64,000 bases of DNA from NCEH01 sp040049195 (lineage in GTDB: Bacteria > Pseudomonadota > Alphaproteobacteria > Rhizobiales > Xanthobacteraceae). The position numbers and the translations under genes were made by a program. Below, piece by piece: positions 26,051-35,534 of this stretch (the stretch's first letter is position 1; each line of letters begins with the position of its first letter). A model generated the notes under the pieces. That model saw only the letters and a program-made list of their open reading frames with translations, did not search any database and had not been told where the DNA came from. Location: the NCBI RefSeq assembly GCF_040049195.1, contig NZ_JBDZDL010000001.1. One strand, written 5' to 3'.

Positions 26051-26977
26051 ATGTTTGAAGGTCTCCTCCCCAGCGACGCCACCCATTTCATGCGGGTCTC
26101 CGCCCCCGAGATGCAGGCGCGCCGCATTGCGGATCTGCTGGCGGAAAGTTTCGATCCGGCCGAGGTCGCGGTCGCCAATTTCGAGCAGCCGGACGGCAGC
26201 TGGGCGGTCGAGGTCTATGCCGGCGAGGCGTTCGATCCCGATCGCCTGCGCGAACTGGTGGAGGTGGCGGCCGGCGCCGATCTCGCGGCGCAGGTGACGT
26301 TCGGAGAATTGCAGGAGAAGGATTGGGTGGCCGCGAGCCTGGAAGGGCTTGCGCCGGTGCGGGTGGGGCCGTTCCACGTGCACGGCTCGCACGACCGCGC
26401 GCGGGTGCCGCCCAACGGCATCGGCGTCGAGATCGAGGCGGCGCTGGCCTTCGGCACCGGCCATCACGGCACCACGCAGGGGTGCCTTGCGGCGATCGTG
26501 GATGCGGCGCGGATCGGCCGGCCGGGCAAGGTGCTGGATGTCGGCACGGGCACTGGCGTGCTGGCGATCGGCGCGGCGCGCCTCTTCCGCGTGCCGGTGG
26601 TGGCGAGCGACCTCGACGAGGTGGCGGTGCGCACGGCGCGCGAAAATGCCCGCGCGAACCTCGCCGGGCCCTATATCCATATGGTTCTGGCCGCTGGTGC
26701 CGGCGCTGCGGCGGTGCGCCGGCCCGGTCCCTACGACTTGATCCTGGCCAACATCCTGCTGCCGCCGCTGAAGCGCCTTGCGCGCCCGCTGCGTCCCTTG
26801 CTGGCCCATGGGGGAAAGGTGGTTCTGTCCGGCCTGCTGCCGTCGCACGCCAATGCGGCGCTTGCGGCCTATCGGGCCCAGGGTCTGCAATTGGTGCGGC
26901 GTCGCGACATCGACGGCTGGACCACGCTGACGCTATCCGCGACCGGCGCCAAGCCGAAGCGCATATGGCCGGCGTGA
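26051..26977 (+). CDS. prmA: Ribosomal protein L11 methyltransferase PrmA
   Basis: PrmA trimethylates ribosomal protein L11. The 308-aa protein has the expected N-terminal L11-binding domain, the linker motif FGTGHHGTTQGCL (here AFGTGHHGTTQGC), the SAM site VLDVGTGTGVLAIGAA and the catalytic-domain motif DLILANILLPPL. ATG 26051 gives the usual length. It lies 29 bases after the GGDEF-like gene, so the two may be cotranscribed. Confidence 0.94.
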   Translation: MFEGLLPSDATHFMRVSAPEMQARRIADLLAESFDPAEVAVANFEQPDGSWAVEVYAGEAFDPDRLRELVEVAAGADLAAQVTFGELQEKDWVAASLEGLAPVRVGPFHVHGSHDRARVPPNGIGVEIEAALAFGTGHHGTTQGCLAAIVDAARIGRPGKVLDVGTGTGVLAIGAARLFRVPVVASDLDEVAVRTARENARANLAGPYIHMVLAAGAGAAAVRRPGPYDLILANILLPPLKRLARPLRPLLAHGGKVVLSGLLPSHANAALAAYRAQGLQLVRRRDIDGWTTLTLSATGAKPKRIWPA

Positions 26978-27189
26978 GACAGGCACGAACGGAAAACGCG
27001 GCTTGCGCGTGAGGCGGGAAGCGCGCCCGCGACGTCGGGGAGATCAATCCACTCCTGGCGTTGCGGGCCTCTCTTCAGGAACCACGCCGCCGCCGGCATG
27101 GGAGCGGGCTTTTCAACCCGCGATCCGGCGCGTCTGCGGCGGCGCATTCGCTCATGCGCGCGGCGTGAAGGCACGCGCGCATCGTCAGC

Positions 27190-27387
27190 TCACTTGCGCG
27201 GGTCGAAACCGGTGCGCTGCATGTAGGTGATGAAATCGCGCTCAGCTTCCGCGGTGCGGGCGGCGACGATCGCATCGAAAATGCGCTTGAAAACACCCTT
27301 GCGGGCTTCGACCGGCTTGGCAGCGGCGGCAGCTTCCGCCGTCTTGGCGGTCGAGAAGGAATCGGTCGAGAAAGTAACGGCGCCCAT
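27190..27387 (-). CDS. Small protein of unknown function (65 aa)
   Basis: From ATG 27387 the product is 65 aa, with an excellent ribosome site (GGAGG, about 27392-27396). The N-terminal half is Ala/Ser/Thr-rich; the C-terminal half is an amphipathic basic helix (GVFKRIFDAIVAARTAEAERDF) ending YMQRTGFDPRK. It recalls, without matching, the short DUF1127-like basic proteins of alphaproteobacteria. The upstream region carries three adjacent palindromes (27455-27503), suggesting tight regulation. Confidence 0.65.
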   Translation of the reverse strand: MGAVTFSTDSFSTAKTAEAAAAAKPVEARKGVFKRIFDAIVAARTAEAERDFITYMQRTGFDPRK

Positions 27388-27454
27388 GACAGGCCTCCAA
27401 CGCTTGGCCGCAACCGTGCGGCTCTCTTGATGCAATGCAATATGCTCCCTGTTG

Positions 27455-27503
27455 CATCGCACTAGAAGCGATGTGTCAGCATGGCTGACCTGCATCGCAT
27501 GCA
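27455..27503. promoter_or_regulatory. Three consecutive palindromes upstream of a small gene
   Basis: CATCGC-N7-GCGATG (27455-27473), GTCAGC-ATG-GCTGAC (27475-27489) and TGCAT-CGC-ATGCA (27491-27503) abut one another 68-116 bases upstream of the 65-aa gene, between it and the thioesterase gene. They could be operator sites or RNA hairpins. Confidence 0.5.
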
Positions 27504-27594
27504 GCGTTGGAAATAAGCTTTCTGCAAGAAAATCGTGCAATCGCCATCCCTGGCGGCGGCCACGCCGCCGGGCGATGTTCGCTCTTGGACGCGC

Positions 27595-28104
27595 TCAGGA
27601 GCGGGCGTCGAGCCCGATGCTGCGGCCGATGCCGTCCGGCTGGGGCAGAGCGGAATGAACCGAGCGCATGCCCGCGACCCGCTCCAGCACATCGTCCGCA
27701 AAGGGCGCCGCGCGATGAGAGGCGCGGTCCATTTGCAACGTCATCTGCTCGCAGGTGGCGGCGACCCACCCTTCCGTCCCATGGTGGAGCGAGAAGAACA
27801 GGTGCAGACGCTTGGCGTCATAGTCGATCAGCCGCATGGTGACCCGAACGTCGCCTTCGGCCGGCAGGCTGCGAAGATAGCGCATGTGGGCTTCCGCGGT
27901 GAGGAAGGACAAGCCCCGCGTGCGGGCATATTGCGGCCCCAACCCGAGAAGCGCGAGCGCTTCCCCAAAGGCGCGGTCGAACAGGACATTGTAATAGGCC
28001 GGGGAAAGATGGCCGTTATCATCGATCCATTCCGGTTCGATCTTCATCGCGGAAGATACGAACGGGGCGAAAAATACCGGTTCGAAGTCGTTCCTGTCCC
28101 ACAT
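27595..28104 (-). CDS. Hotdog-fold thioesterase family protein
   Basis: The 169-aa product has the hotdog thioesterase signature WIDDNGHLSPAYYNVLFDRAF, with Asp in the usual catalytic region, then VTMRLIDYDAKRLHLFFSLHHG. Relatives hydrolyse acyl-CoA thioesters; several are named after the betainyl-CoA thioesterase domain linked to carnitine dehydrogenase. The substrate here is not known. It is a single gene flanked by intergenic DNA of about 200 bases on each side. Confidence 0.82.
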   Translation of the reverse strand: MWDRNDFEPVFFAPFVSSAMKIEPEWIDDNGHLSPAYYNVLFDRAFGEALALLGLGPQYARTRGLSFLTAEAHMRYLRSLPAEGDVRVTMRLIDYDAKRLHLFFSLHHGTEGWVAATCEQMTLQMDRASHRAAPFADDVLERVAGMRSVHSALPQPDGIGRSIGLDARS

Positions 28105-28327
28105 GGCGCTCTCCCTGACCGAGAGGGGGCACGGAATTCAAAGAATTGCCTGCTTGCTGCGCAGTGTGCCGCGAGTTTTGACATTGGTCACTGTCGAAAT
28201 GGCATAAGATTGGCGCCGATGCGGAAACATCATGCACCTTTGTGGCATGGCGCTACCGGCAGAACCCCTTGCCGAATGTGTGCGGGCCGCTAATCTGCTT
28301 CGCCCGCCTTCGCCATTTGGCTTGATT

Positions 28328-28342
28328 TTAAAGGATTCTTAA
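28328..28342. promoter_or_regulatory. CtrA-like box TTAA-N7-TTAA at the glcD start
   Basis: TTAA (28328-28331), seven bases, TTAA (28339-28342) match the CtrA consensus exactly and end at the ATG (28343). In DNA this GC-rich the match is rarely random, but it also includes the ribosome site AAGGA, so AT-rich translation signals may explain it. Confidence 0.35.
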
Positions 28343-29755
28343 ATGTTTGGTGCCGACGCGACGGTCACGCGCGAATCGTTGCCGGGCCTGCCGGCGGTAC
28401 TGGAGGCTTTGCAAGCCGCTCTTGGTAACAAAGTCGTGACATCCCATGCTGTCCGCGAGCAGCACGCAAATATCACGACCTATTTGCCTAACGAGCCGGC
28501 AGATGCGGTTGTTTTCGCCCAGAGCACACAAGATGTGCAGACCGTTGTCGCCCTCTGCGCGGCCCATCGAATACCGATCATCCCTTGGGGAACCGGAACT
28601 TCGCTGGAAGGTCACGTAAATGCGCCGAAAGGCGGAATCTGTGTCGATCTATCTGGGATGAATCGAATTCTCGCCATTCATGCCGAGGACCTCGACTGCG
28701 TGATCGAGCCCGGCGTGACGCGCAAGCGGCTGAACGAGGATCTGCGCGATCAGGGGCTGTTTTTCCCCATCGATCCGGGTGCGGATGCCTCGCTCGGCGG
28801 CATGGCCGCCACCCGGGCCTCCGGCACCAATGCGGTGCGCTACGGCACCATGAAAGACAACGTTCTGGCGCTGAAAGCCGTGCTTCCCAACGGCGAGATC
28901 ATCACCACCGCGCGGCGCGCGAAGAAGTCTTCCGCGGGCTATGATCTCACCCGCCTGTTCGTGGGCGCGGAAGGCACGCTCGGCATCATCACCGAGCTGA
29001 CCCTGCGCCTCCAGGGCATTCCGGAGACGATTACCGCCGGCGTCTGCCCGTTCGCCAGCATCGAGGATGCCTGCAACGCCGTCATCGCCACCATCCAGTC
29101 GGGCATCCCGGTGGCGCGGATCGAATTGCTGGACGAAGAGCAGGTGAAGGCGTCCAACGCCTATGCCAAGCTCGATCTGCCGGAGACCCCGCATCTGTTC
29201 TTGGAATTTCACGGGACGCAGGCCGGCGCGCATGAGCAGGCGGAGCGTTTCGGCGAGATCGCGGCGGAATTCAACGGCGGCCCGTTCGTGTTCGCCGCCA
29301 AGGCCGAGGATCGCACCCGCCTATGGCAGGCCCGGCACGATGCCTATTGGTCGGTGCTGCCCATGCGGCCCGGCGCGAAGGCGGTCGCGACCGACGTGTG
29401 CGTGCCGCTCTCGCGCCTTGCCGAATGCGTCATGGAAACCAAGCGCGACATCGTCGAGATGGGATTGATCGCACCCATCGTCGGCCATGTGGGCGACGGT
29501 AACTTCCACACCACGCTGATGGTGGACGTGGAGGACCCCGCCGACCTCGCCAAGGCCAAGACCTTCATGTCGCGCCTGGTGGACCGGGCGCTGGCGATGG
29601 AGGGCACCTGCACCGGCGAGCACGGCGTGGGGCAGGGGAAGATGAAATACCTCTCCGCCGAGCATGGCGAAGCCACCCTGGATGCGATGCGGGCGATCAA
29701 ACGGGCGTTCGACCCCCTCAACATCATGAATCCGGGCAAGATCGTCAAAATCTGA
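28343..29755 (+). CDS. FAD-linked oxidase of the GlcD/D-lactate dehydrogenase family
   Basis: The 470-aa protein has the PCMH-type FAD-binding domain (PWGTGTSLEGHVNAPKGG; IDPGADASLGGMAATRASG; FVGAEGTLGIITELTLRL) and the FAD-oxidase C-terminal domain with GHVGDGNFHT and GEHGVGQGK. These fit D-lactate/glycolate-type 2-hydroxyacid dehydrogenases. GlcE and GlcF are not next to it, so a stand-alone D-lactate dehydrogenase is more likely than glycolate oxidase. ATG 28343 has AAGGA eight bases upstream. Confidence 0.88.
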   Translation: MFGADATVTRESLPGLPAVLEALQAALGNKVVTSHAVREQHANITTYLPNEPADAVVFAQSTQDVQTVVALCAAHRIPIIPWGTGTSLEGHVNAPKGGICVDLSGMNRILAIHAEDLDCVIEPGVTRKRLNEDLRDQGLFFPIDPGADASLGGMAATRASGTNAVRYGTMKDNVLALKAVLPNGEIITTARRAKKSSAGYDLTRLFVGAEGTLGIITELTLRLQGIPETITAGVCPFASIEDACNAVIATIQSGIPVARIELLDEEQVKASNAYAKLDLPETPHLFLEFHGTQAGAHEQAERFGEIAAEFNGGPFVFAAKAEDRTRLWQARHDAYWSVLPMRPGAKAVATDVCVPLSRLAECVMETKRDIVEMGLIAPIVGHVGDGNFHTTLMVDVEDPADLAKAKTFMSRLVDRALAMEGTCTGEHGVGQGKMKYLSAEHGEATLDAMRAIKRAFDPLNIMNPGKIVKI

Positions 29756-29868
29756 GGGTGCGCAGCCCCTGCGTCACCATCGGATCGCCACCATCCCAAC
29801 GTTACCATTCCGCGCTAGACTTCCCAACGCGCCGGCTGTGGCGCGCCCCTTGAAGCGAGGACCGGCTG

Positions 29869-32800
29869 GTGCAGGGCGTCCTGATCACGATTGCCTCGGC
29901 GGTGATCCTTGCCATCGTTGCGGCGTTCGCGGCGCCGTTCGTGGTGGATTGGACGGCCTGGCGTGGCGCATTTGAAAGCCAGGCGAGCCGTTCACTCGGC
30001 GTGCCGGTGGTGATCCGCGGGAACATTTACGCCGACATCCTGCCGACGCCGCGCGTCATCCTGCGCAACGTCTCCATCGGCGCGGACGCCATCTCCACCG
30101 GCGCGGTTGTGGATGAATTGCGGGCCGATCTTTCCCTGGGCGCGCTGGTGCGCGGCAGTGTCGAGGCGAAAACCCTCACCTTGGTGCGCCCGCGCATGCG
30201 CTTGGTGCTGGACAGCGCCGGCCGGGTCGCCTTGCCAACGGGGGCCGCCGCGCCCGGCGGCATTTCCATATCCCAACTCGCAATCGAAAGCGGAACGCTC
30301 GACCTTCTCGACCGCGGCGCCGATCGCACCGTGCGCTTTACCGATCTCGACCTGCGCGGGGAGGCGCGTTCGCTTGCCGGGCCGTTCCGCCTGGAGGGGG
30401 AGGTGGAGACCGAGGGCCGGCGCTTTGGCACCCGCCTCAGCCTCGCGGCGTTTGGCGCGGACGGCAGTCGCATGCGCCTGATCGCCGAGGACCGCTCCCG
30501 CCCCATCACCCTCGATCTTGATGGGACGCTGCGGCTGGACAGCGGCGCTCCCCGCTTCGATGGGCGAGGCAGTCTGGCCCGCCGCCCGGATGCGGCGGCC
30601 GCTGCGCCGGCTACCGCCAATGCCGGCGGATCGGCGGATGCGGGGCAACAGGGTGTGGGGCAAGACTCCTGGCGCCTGTCCGGTGCGTTGCGCGCCAGCC
30701 CGGAAGCGGTGGTGGTGGAAACGCTGGATCTTTCGCTGGCGGATACAGCGCGCCCCGTGCAATTGGCGGGCTCCGCCCGCCTCGCCCTCGGTCGGACGCC
30801 GGGGCTCGATGTGGTGCTGAACGCCCGCGCGGTCGATGCCGACGCCTTGCGCGCGTCGCCGGCGGCGCCGCAGACCGCTGCGGACTCCCTCGCCGCCTTG
30901 ATGGCGGCCTTCGACGCCCTGCCCGCGCCGCAGGTGCCCGCGCGCATCGGCGTTGCGGTTGAGCAGCTCACTTACGCCGGCACCGTGTTGCGGGACGCCC
31001 GGCTGGACCTCTCGGGCGCCGATGGCGGCTGGCGCATCGATGCGGCGGAGGCGAAGCTTCCGGGCCAGTCGGCGCTGCGTCTCTCGGGCATGCCCGGCCG
31101 CGCGAACGGGTCCGGCTTTACCGGCGATCTCGCCTTTTCCAGCGACGATCCGGCCGCCTTCCTGCGCTGGGCGGCGCCGCGCGCCACGGCGGATTTTGCG
31201 ACCGCAGTGGTTGGCCCGGTGAAGCTTGTGGGGCGGGTTACGGCGGGTGCCGGACGCTTCGGCGTGCAGAAGCTCGATGCCAGCTTCGGCGCCGCGACCG
31301 TCTCGGGATCGGGACAATTCACCGACGGCGACCGCGCGCGCCTCGATCTGTCGTTGAGACTCGATGGGCTCGACCTCGACCCGGCTCTCGGCGCCTTGCG
31401 CCAGGGGCTGGCGATGGCCGGCGAGGCGGTGGATGGCGGCGTCGCGCTGGAAGGCCGCCGGCTCAAGGTCGGCGGTCTTTCCCTCGGTGCCCTGTCGCTT
31501 GCCGCCGAGGGGGCAGGCGGCACCTGGACCCTTTCGCGCCTCGCCGTGGATGACCTCGCGGGCCTGCATCTGGAGGGCAAGGGCAGCCTCACGCGGCTCG
31601 CGCCGCTCCAGGGGCGCCTGGAACTGACGGTTGCCGGCGCCAAGGCGGATGGTCTGGTGCCTCTGGCACGGTTGATCTCGGGCGAACGAGCGGGCGAGGT
31701 CATGACCCGGCTGCTTCCGGTCGCGGCCCCGGTGAACCTTACCGGTTCGGCGACTTGGCGCGATGGCGGTGCGGGCGCGGTGCGCCTGGACGGCACGCTT
31801 GGGCTGCTCGCGGGCCATGCCGCCTTCGCGCCCGGTGCGGCGGGCGGCGTGCCGCGCGTCGATCTCACGCTTTCCGCTAGCGACGGCGCCCGTGTGCTCG
31901 AAGCCGCAGGGCTGTCCGGCTTGCGCCCGGGCCTCGGCACGGGACAATTCACCCTCGCCCTCGCACCCTCCGGCGCGGCCGAAGCCACGCTCGATGGCCG
32001 CCTCGTCCTCGCCGATACGGTTGCCACCGCCAAGGGGCCGGTGAAGGTCGCGGCGGACGGGACGCTTCAGCCCCGGCTCGCCATGCGGCTTGACGGAGCG
32101 GACGTGGCCAAGCTGTTCCTGGCTGCCGCGCCGGCGGCGGAGGACGGTCCGGTGCCCGCAGCGCTCGGCTTCACCTTGTCGCGTGCTGGCGGCGCCTGGC
32201 AGTTGGACGAATTGAAGGGCCTGCTGGGCGGCGCGCCGCTTTCGGGCGCCGTGGCCATCGAGGGCGGGGAGGTGCCGCGCCTCACGGGCCGGCTTGATCT
32301 CGATACGCTCTCGCTGCCGCGCCTGCTCGGCATGTGGGGTGCGCGCAGCATCGGTTCCGAGGTGGGCAACGGCCCCTGGTCCGCCGCGCGCTTCACCCCG
32401 GCGCCGGCCGCGCCGGTGGCCCTGATGCTCGATCTCACGACGCGCCGGCTCGATCTCAACGGCACCTATGCCTTGCAGGGGGCCAAGGGCCGCTTGCAGG
32501 CGCGCGATGCGACCCTGGATCTGCGCGATCTATCGGGCAGCATCGGCGGCGGCACGCTGAGCGGCAATCTCACCTTGCGCCGCCGGCCGGATATGGTGGC
32601 GGCCGAAGGTCATCTGGGCCTCGATGGCGTCGATTTCGCCGCGTTATTCCAGCCGTTGTCGCCGCGCGCGCCGCCGGCCGGGCGCCTCTCTCTTTCGGTG
32701 GACATGGGCGGCGTCGGCCGCTCGCCGCTCGCCCTGGTGCAGAGCCTCTCGGGCCAGGGGACACTCGGCGTCCAGGCGCTGGAGATTCCTGGCGCCGATC

Positions 32801-33663
32801 CCCGTGCCATCGAAAGCGTGCTGGCGGACACCGCCACCGGCGCGCCGCCCGACGAGCGGCGCGTGGTGCAGATGTTCGACCGTGCCCTCGCGCGCGGCCC
32901 GCTGAAGCTTTCCGCCCTCGACAGCACGGTGAGTCTGGTGAACGGGGTGGTGCGCCTCTCGACCGCCCGCGCCCAGGCGGACGGCGCGCGCGCCACTTTC
33001 TCCGGCACGCTGGATCTGCCGCGCCTGTATCTGGACGGAACGCTCGATCTGGAAGCCGCGGAGGCGGGTGGGGCGGTCCCGGGTGGCTCCATCTCCTGGC
33101 GAGGCCCCATCGCCGCGCCGGAACGGCGGGTCGCCGCGCCGGCGCTGGTAGCCGCGATCTCCATGCGGGCCATCGAGCGGGAAACCCGCCGGCTGGAAGA
33201 GCGGCAGGGCCTCGTACCCGCCCCCTCGGCCGGCAGCGGCACCGCACCGGCGGCAGCGCCCGCGCCCACGCCCATTTCCACGGCGCCCTCGGCCCCCGCG
33301 TCCACCGCACCGGCCGCTGCACCTCAAGTGCAACCCGCACCGGCCCCCGTGCAATCCGCTCCTGCGCCTTCCGCGCCTGCCCAATCCCCGGCCTCGCCTC
33401 CCGCTGCCGCGCGCGAAACCTCCGAGCCGACGAACGGCGAGGAGAGCCGTACGCGCGCTCCGGCGCGTTCCACCGCGCCCCGGCAGGCCAGCGAGCGCAG
33501 CCGGTCGGCGGCGCCTCCCCTGGCGCCACCCATCGAGATCGGCCCGATGAGCCGTGCGCGTCCGGCGCGGCCCTCGCTGCCGCCCGAGGGCGGGAGCTTT
33601 GCGCCGCCGACACCCGGCTTCGGCAACCTGCCGCGCCCGCCGGCCCTGGTTCCGGGCGAGTGA
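29869..33663 (+). CDS. Large AsmA-family protein
   Basis: At 1264 aa this is a long member of the AsmA group, envelope proteins proposed to bridge lipids between inner and outer membranes. An N-terminal transmembrane helix (ITIASAVILAIVAAFAAPFV) is followed by the AsmA start (SRSLGVPVVIRGNIYADILP, TPRVILRNVSIGADA), many repeated beta-strand units and a conserved C-terminal AsmA region (about 930-1110). The last 150 residues are low-complexity Pro/Ala/Ser. It begins with GTG 29869 and stands alone between two genes of unrelated function. Confidence 0.9.
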   Translation: MQGVLITIASAVILAIVAAFAAPFVVDWTAWRGAFESQASRSLGVPVVIRGNIYADILPTPRVILRNVSIGADAISTGAVVDELRADLSLGALVRGSVEAKTLTLVRPRMRLVLDSAGRVALPTGAAAPGGISISQLAIESGTLDLLDRGADRTVRFTDLDLRGEARSLAGPFRLEGEVETEGRRFGTRLSLAAFGADGSRMRLIAEDRSRPITLDLDGTLRLDSGAPRFDGRGSLARRPDAAAAAPATANAGGSADAGQQGVGQDSWRLSGALRASPEAVVVETLDLSLADTARPVQLAGSARLALGRTPGLDVVLNARAVDADALRASPAAPQTAADSLAALMAAFDALPAPQVPARIGVAVEQLTYAGTVLRDARLDLSGADGGWRIDAAEAKLPGQSALRLSGMPGRANGSGFTGDLAFSSDDPAAFLRWAAPRATADFATAVVGPVKLVGRVTAGAGRFGVQKLDASFGAATVSGSGQFTDGDRARLDLSLRLDGLDLDPALGALRQGLAMAGEAVDGGVALEGRRLKVGGLSLGALSLAAEGAGGTWTLSRLAVDDLAGLHLEGKGSLTRLAPLQGRLELTVAGAKADGLVPLARLISGERAGEVMTRLLPVAAPVNLTGSATWRDGGAGAVRLDGTLGLLAGHAAFAPGAAGGVPRVDLTLSASDGARVLEAAGLSGLRPGLGTGQFTLALAPSGAAEATLDGRLVLADTVATAKGPVKVAADGTLQPRLAMRLDGADVAKLFLAAAPAAEDGPVPAALGFTLSRAGGAWQLDELKGLLGGAPLSGAVAIEGGEVPRLTGRLDLDTLSLPRLLGMWGARSIGSEVGNGPWSAARFTPAPAAPVALMLDLTTRRLDLNGTYALQGAKGRLQARDATLDLRDLSGSIGGGTLSGNLTLRRRPDMVAAEGHLGLDGVDFAALFQPLSPRAPPAGRLSLSVDMGGVGRSPLALVQSLSGQGTLGVQALEIPGADPRAIESVLADTATGAPPDERRVVQMFDRALARGPLKLSALDSTVSLVNGVVRLSTARAQADGARATFSGTLDLPRLYLDGTLDLEAAEAGGAVPGGSISWRGPIAAPERRVAAPALVAAISMRAIERETRRLEERQGLVPAPSAGSGTAPAAAPAPTPISTAPSAPASTAPAAAPQVQPAPAPVQSAPAPSAPAQSPASPPAAARETSEPTNGEESRTRAPARSTAPRQASERSRSAAPPLAPPIEIGPMSRARPARPSLPPEGGSFAPPTPGFGNLPRPPALVPGE

Positions 33664-33693
33664 GGCGTGCGGCCGGCGCCTCGCCGGGACCGT

Positions 33694-34206
33694 TCAGGCG
33701 CGGGTGAGGGTGATGTAGGTGAAGGGGAAATCGTCCTTCGGCCCCTGCGTCGGGCCGGCACGCTCGACCTCGCGCCACTCCGCCGGGTCATAGGGCGGCA
33801 GCAGCACGTCGCCATCGGGCGAAGCATGCACGCGGGTGAGGTGAACGGTGCTCGCCAGCGGCAAGGTGTCGGCGAACACCCGCCGCCCGCCGATGACCAT
33901 GATGTCCTCTGCACCGAGTTCCAGCGCCGCCGCCTCGGCCAGGGTGAGCGCTTCCCCGAGATCATGCCCCACCCGGACGTCCGCATGGTCGGCGCTGAAC
34001 GTGGGATCGCCGGTCAGCACCACCGAAATTCGCCCCGGCAGCGGCCGTCCGATCGAAAGAAAGGTGTTGCGCCCCATCAGCAGCGGCCGCCCCCAGGTGA
34101 GCGCGCGGAAGCGCTTCAGATCGGAAGACAGGTGCCAGGGCAGGGATTGATTCTTGCCGATCACCCCATTTTCGGCCACGGCCACGATCTGCGCGAGGGG
34201 GAGCAT
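33694..34206 (-). CDS. folA: Dihydrofolate reductase
   Basis: FolA reduces dihydrofolate to tetrahydrofolate with NADPH. From ATG 34206 the product is 170 aa with the family motifs IVAVAENGVIGKNQSLPWHL, the catalytic acidic position SSDLKRF, MGRNTFLSIGRPLPGR and IMVIGGRRVFAD. The ATG shares one base with the stop of the upstream flavoprotein (TGATG), so translation is coupled. In most relatives folA follows thyA; here thyA is absent from the window. Confidence 0.95.
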   Translation of the reverse strand: MLPLAQIVAVAENGVIGKNQSLPWHLSSDLKRFRALTWGRPLLMGRNTFLSIGRPLPGRISVVLTGDPTFSADHADVRVGHDLGEALTLAEAAALELGAEDIMVIGGRRVFADTLPLASTVHLTRVHASPDGDVLLPPYDPAEWREVERAGPTQGPKDDFPFTYITLTRA

Positions 34207-35465
34207 CAGGCGGTGCCTTTCAGCAGGGAGACCACGGATCGGGCCGCTGCCTGCCCCGAGAGATGGGCACCGTGGCAGGTGGAGAAGGCATGCTCCGACA
34301 CGGCTTCGCCGGCAAAAACGATGCGCTCGGCGAGCGGCGCGAACAAACGCCCGCGCATGTGCGCCTTGCCGGGTAGCGCGCAGGAATAGCCGCCGCCGAT
34401 GTGCGGATCGCGCGCCCAGGAGGTCGCGCGCCATGCGGTGACGCGCGCGCGGATATCGGCGCCGAACACATCTGTTAGTCCCGCGAGGGCGAAATCGGCC
34501 ATGGCCTGCGGGCCGGCTCCCACCAACGCGCGCCCGGCGGCGCCGCCCAGATGAGCGATGGCCAGCGGCCGTGCGCCCGGCAGGATCTGGAAATTCACCG
34601 GCGGCCGGTCGGGCCGTGCGAGATCTATGGTGTTGATGCCGGCCCTTTCGGTAAAGCCGAACACGTCGCTGTCAAAGCCGAACGCGACTTTTTCCGAGAC
34701 CCCGAGCGGCAGGGCTTCCATGGCTTCGGCCAAATCCGGCGGCAAGGCCGGGGCGAAGCGCAGATGACCCTTCGCCATCACATCGGTGGAGACCGCGACA
34801 ATCACCATCCGCGCGGTTACATCCCCTTTTGGGGTTGCGAGCCGCACGCCGGGCCCGGACCAGTCCACCGTCTGCACCGGGCAGTTCAACGTCACCACGA
34901 GGCCTCGCGCCTGCGCGGCCACGAGAGCCCCATAGCCCTCCACCACCGGCCAGTTTTCGCCGCCGTCATGGTAATTCGCGAAATCGAGGGTCGAAACATC
35001 CTGCGGGGTTGCCGCGGTCATCAGCCCCATCCAATGGCGGACCAGACGGTTCCACTGGCCGGCATCGGGGATCACGTCGGATGCGGCCACATCGCGTCCG
35101 GCCTTTCCTGCCTCGGTCACCGCCTCGAATGCGGCTTCCACGGCGTGGGCGGCCGCGTCGCGCTCCTCCTCGCTCGCCCAGCGGGTGCCGAGATGCAGCC
35201 TTCGGATATAATGCTGAGTGGAGCGACGATAGGAAAAGCCGAGCCGGTCGGCGATCGCGACGAAGGGATTGTCGAGCGCCGAATGCATCCAGTGGCAGCC
35301 GAGATCCCAGGGCTGCGCGAAACTGGCCGTGTCGGTCCGCGCGCGTCCGCCGATCCGGCCGGCCGCTTCCAGAATTGTAACGGTAAGGCCACTGCCCTCG
35401 AGCGCACGCGCCGCCGCAAGGCCGGCGGCCCCGGCGCCGATCACGGCGACATCAAACGTGCTCAT
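34206..35465 (-). CDS. FAD-dependent amine-oxidase-like flavoprotein
   Basis: The 419-aa protein has a Rossmann FAD site VIGAGAAGLAAARALEGSG, the monoamine-oxidase motif GRIGGRARTD and a C-terminal FAD closure (RIVFAGEAVSEHAFSTCHGA). It has no signal peptide, so it is cytoplasmic. The family oxidises amines, polyamines or cyclic substrates; the substrate cannot be read. It overlaps folA by one base. Confidence 0.86.
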   Translation of the reverse strand: MSTFDVAVIGAGAAGLAAARALEGSGLTVTILEAAGRIGGRARTDTASFAQPWDLGCHWMHSALDNPFVAIADRLGFSYRRSTQHYIRRLHLGTRWASEEERDAAAHAVEAAFEAVTEAGKAGRDVAASDVIPDAGQWNRLVRHWMGLMTAATPQDVSTLDFANYHDGGENWPVVEGYGALVAAQARGLVVTLNCPVQTVDWSGPGVRLATPKGDVTARMVIVAVSTDVMAKGHLRFAPALPPDLAEAMEALPLGVSEKVAFGFDSDVFGFTERAGINTIDLARPDRPPVNFQILPGARPLAIAHLGGAAGRALVGAGPQAMADFALAGLTDVFGADIRARVTAWRATSWARDPHIGGGYSCALPGKAHMRGRLFAPLAERIVFAGEAVSEHAFSTCHGAHLSGQAAARSVVSLLKGTA

Positions 35466-35534
35466 GGGCGGACCAACGCGCGATGTAAGACCGAAGCCCG
35501 GGATGAAAGCGGGCGTGGTGCGGGATACGCCAGC

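Noticed and set aside
29992..31947. A 651-codon open frame antisense to the AsmA-family gene
   Set aside because: Shadow frame rich in Arg, Gln and Gly; the forward frame has signal, domain and repeats.
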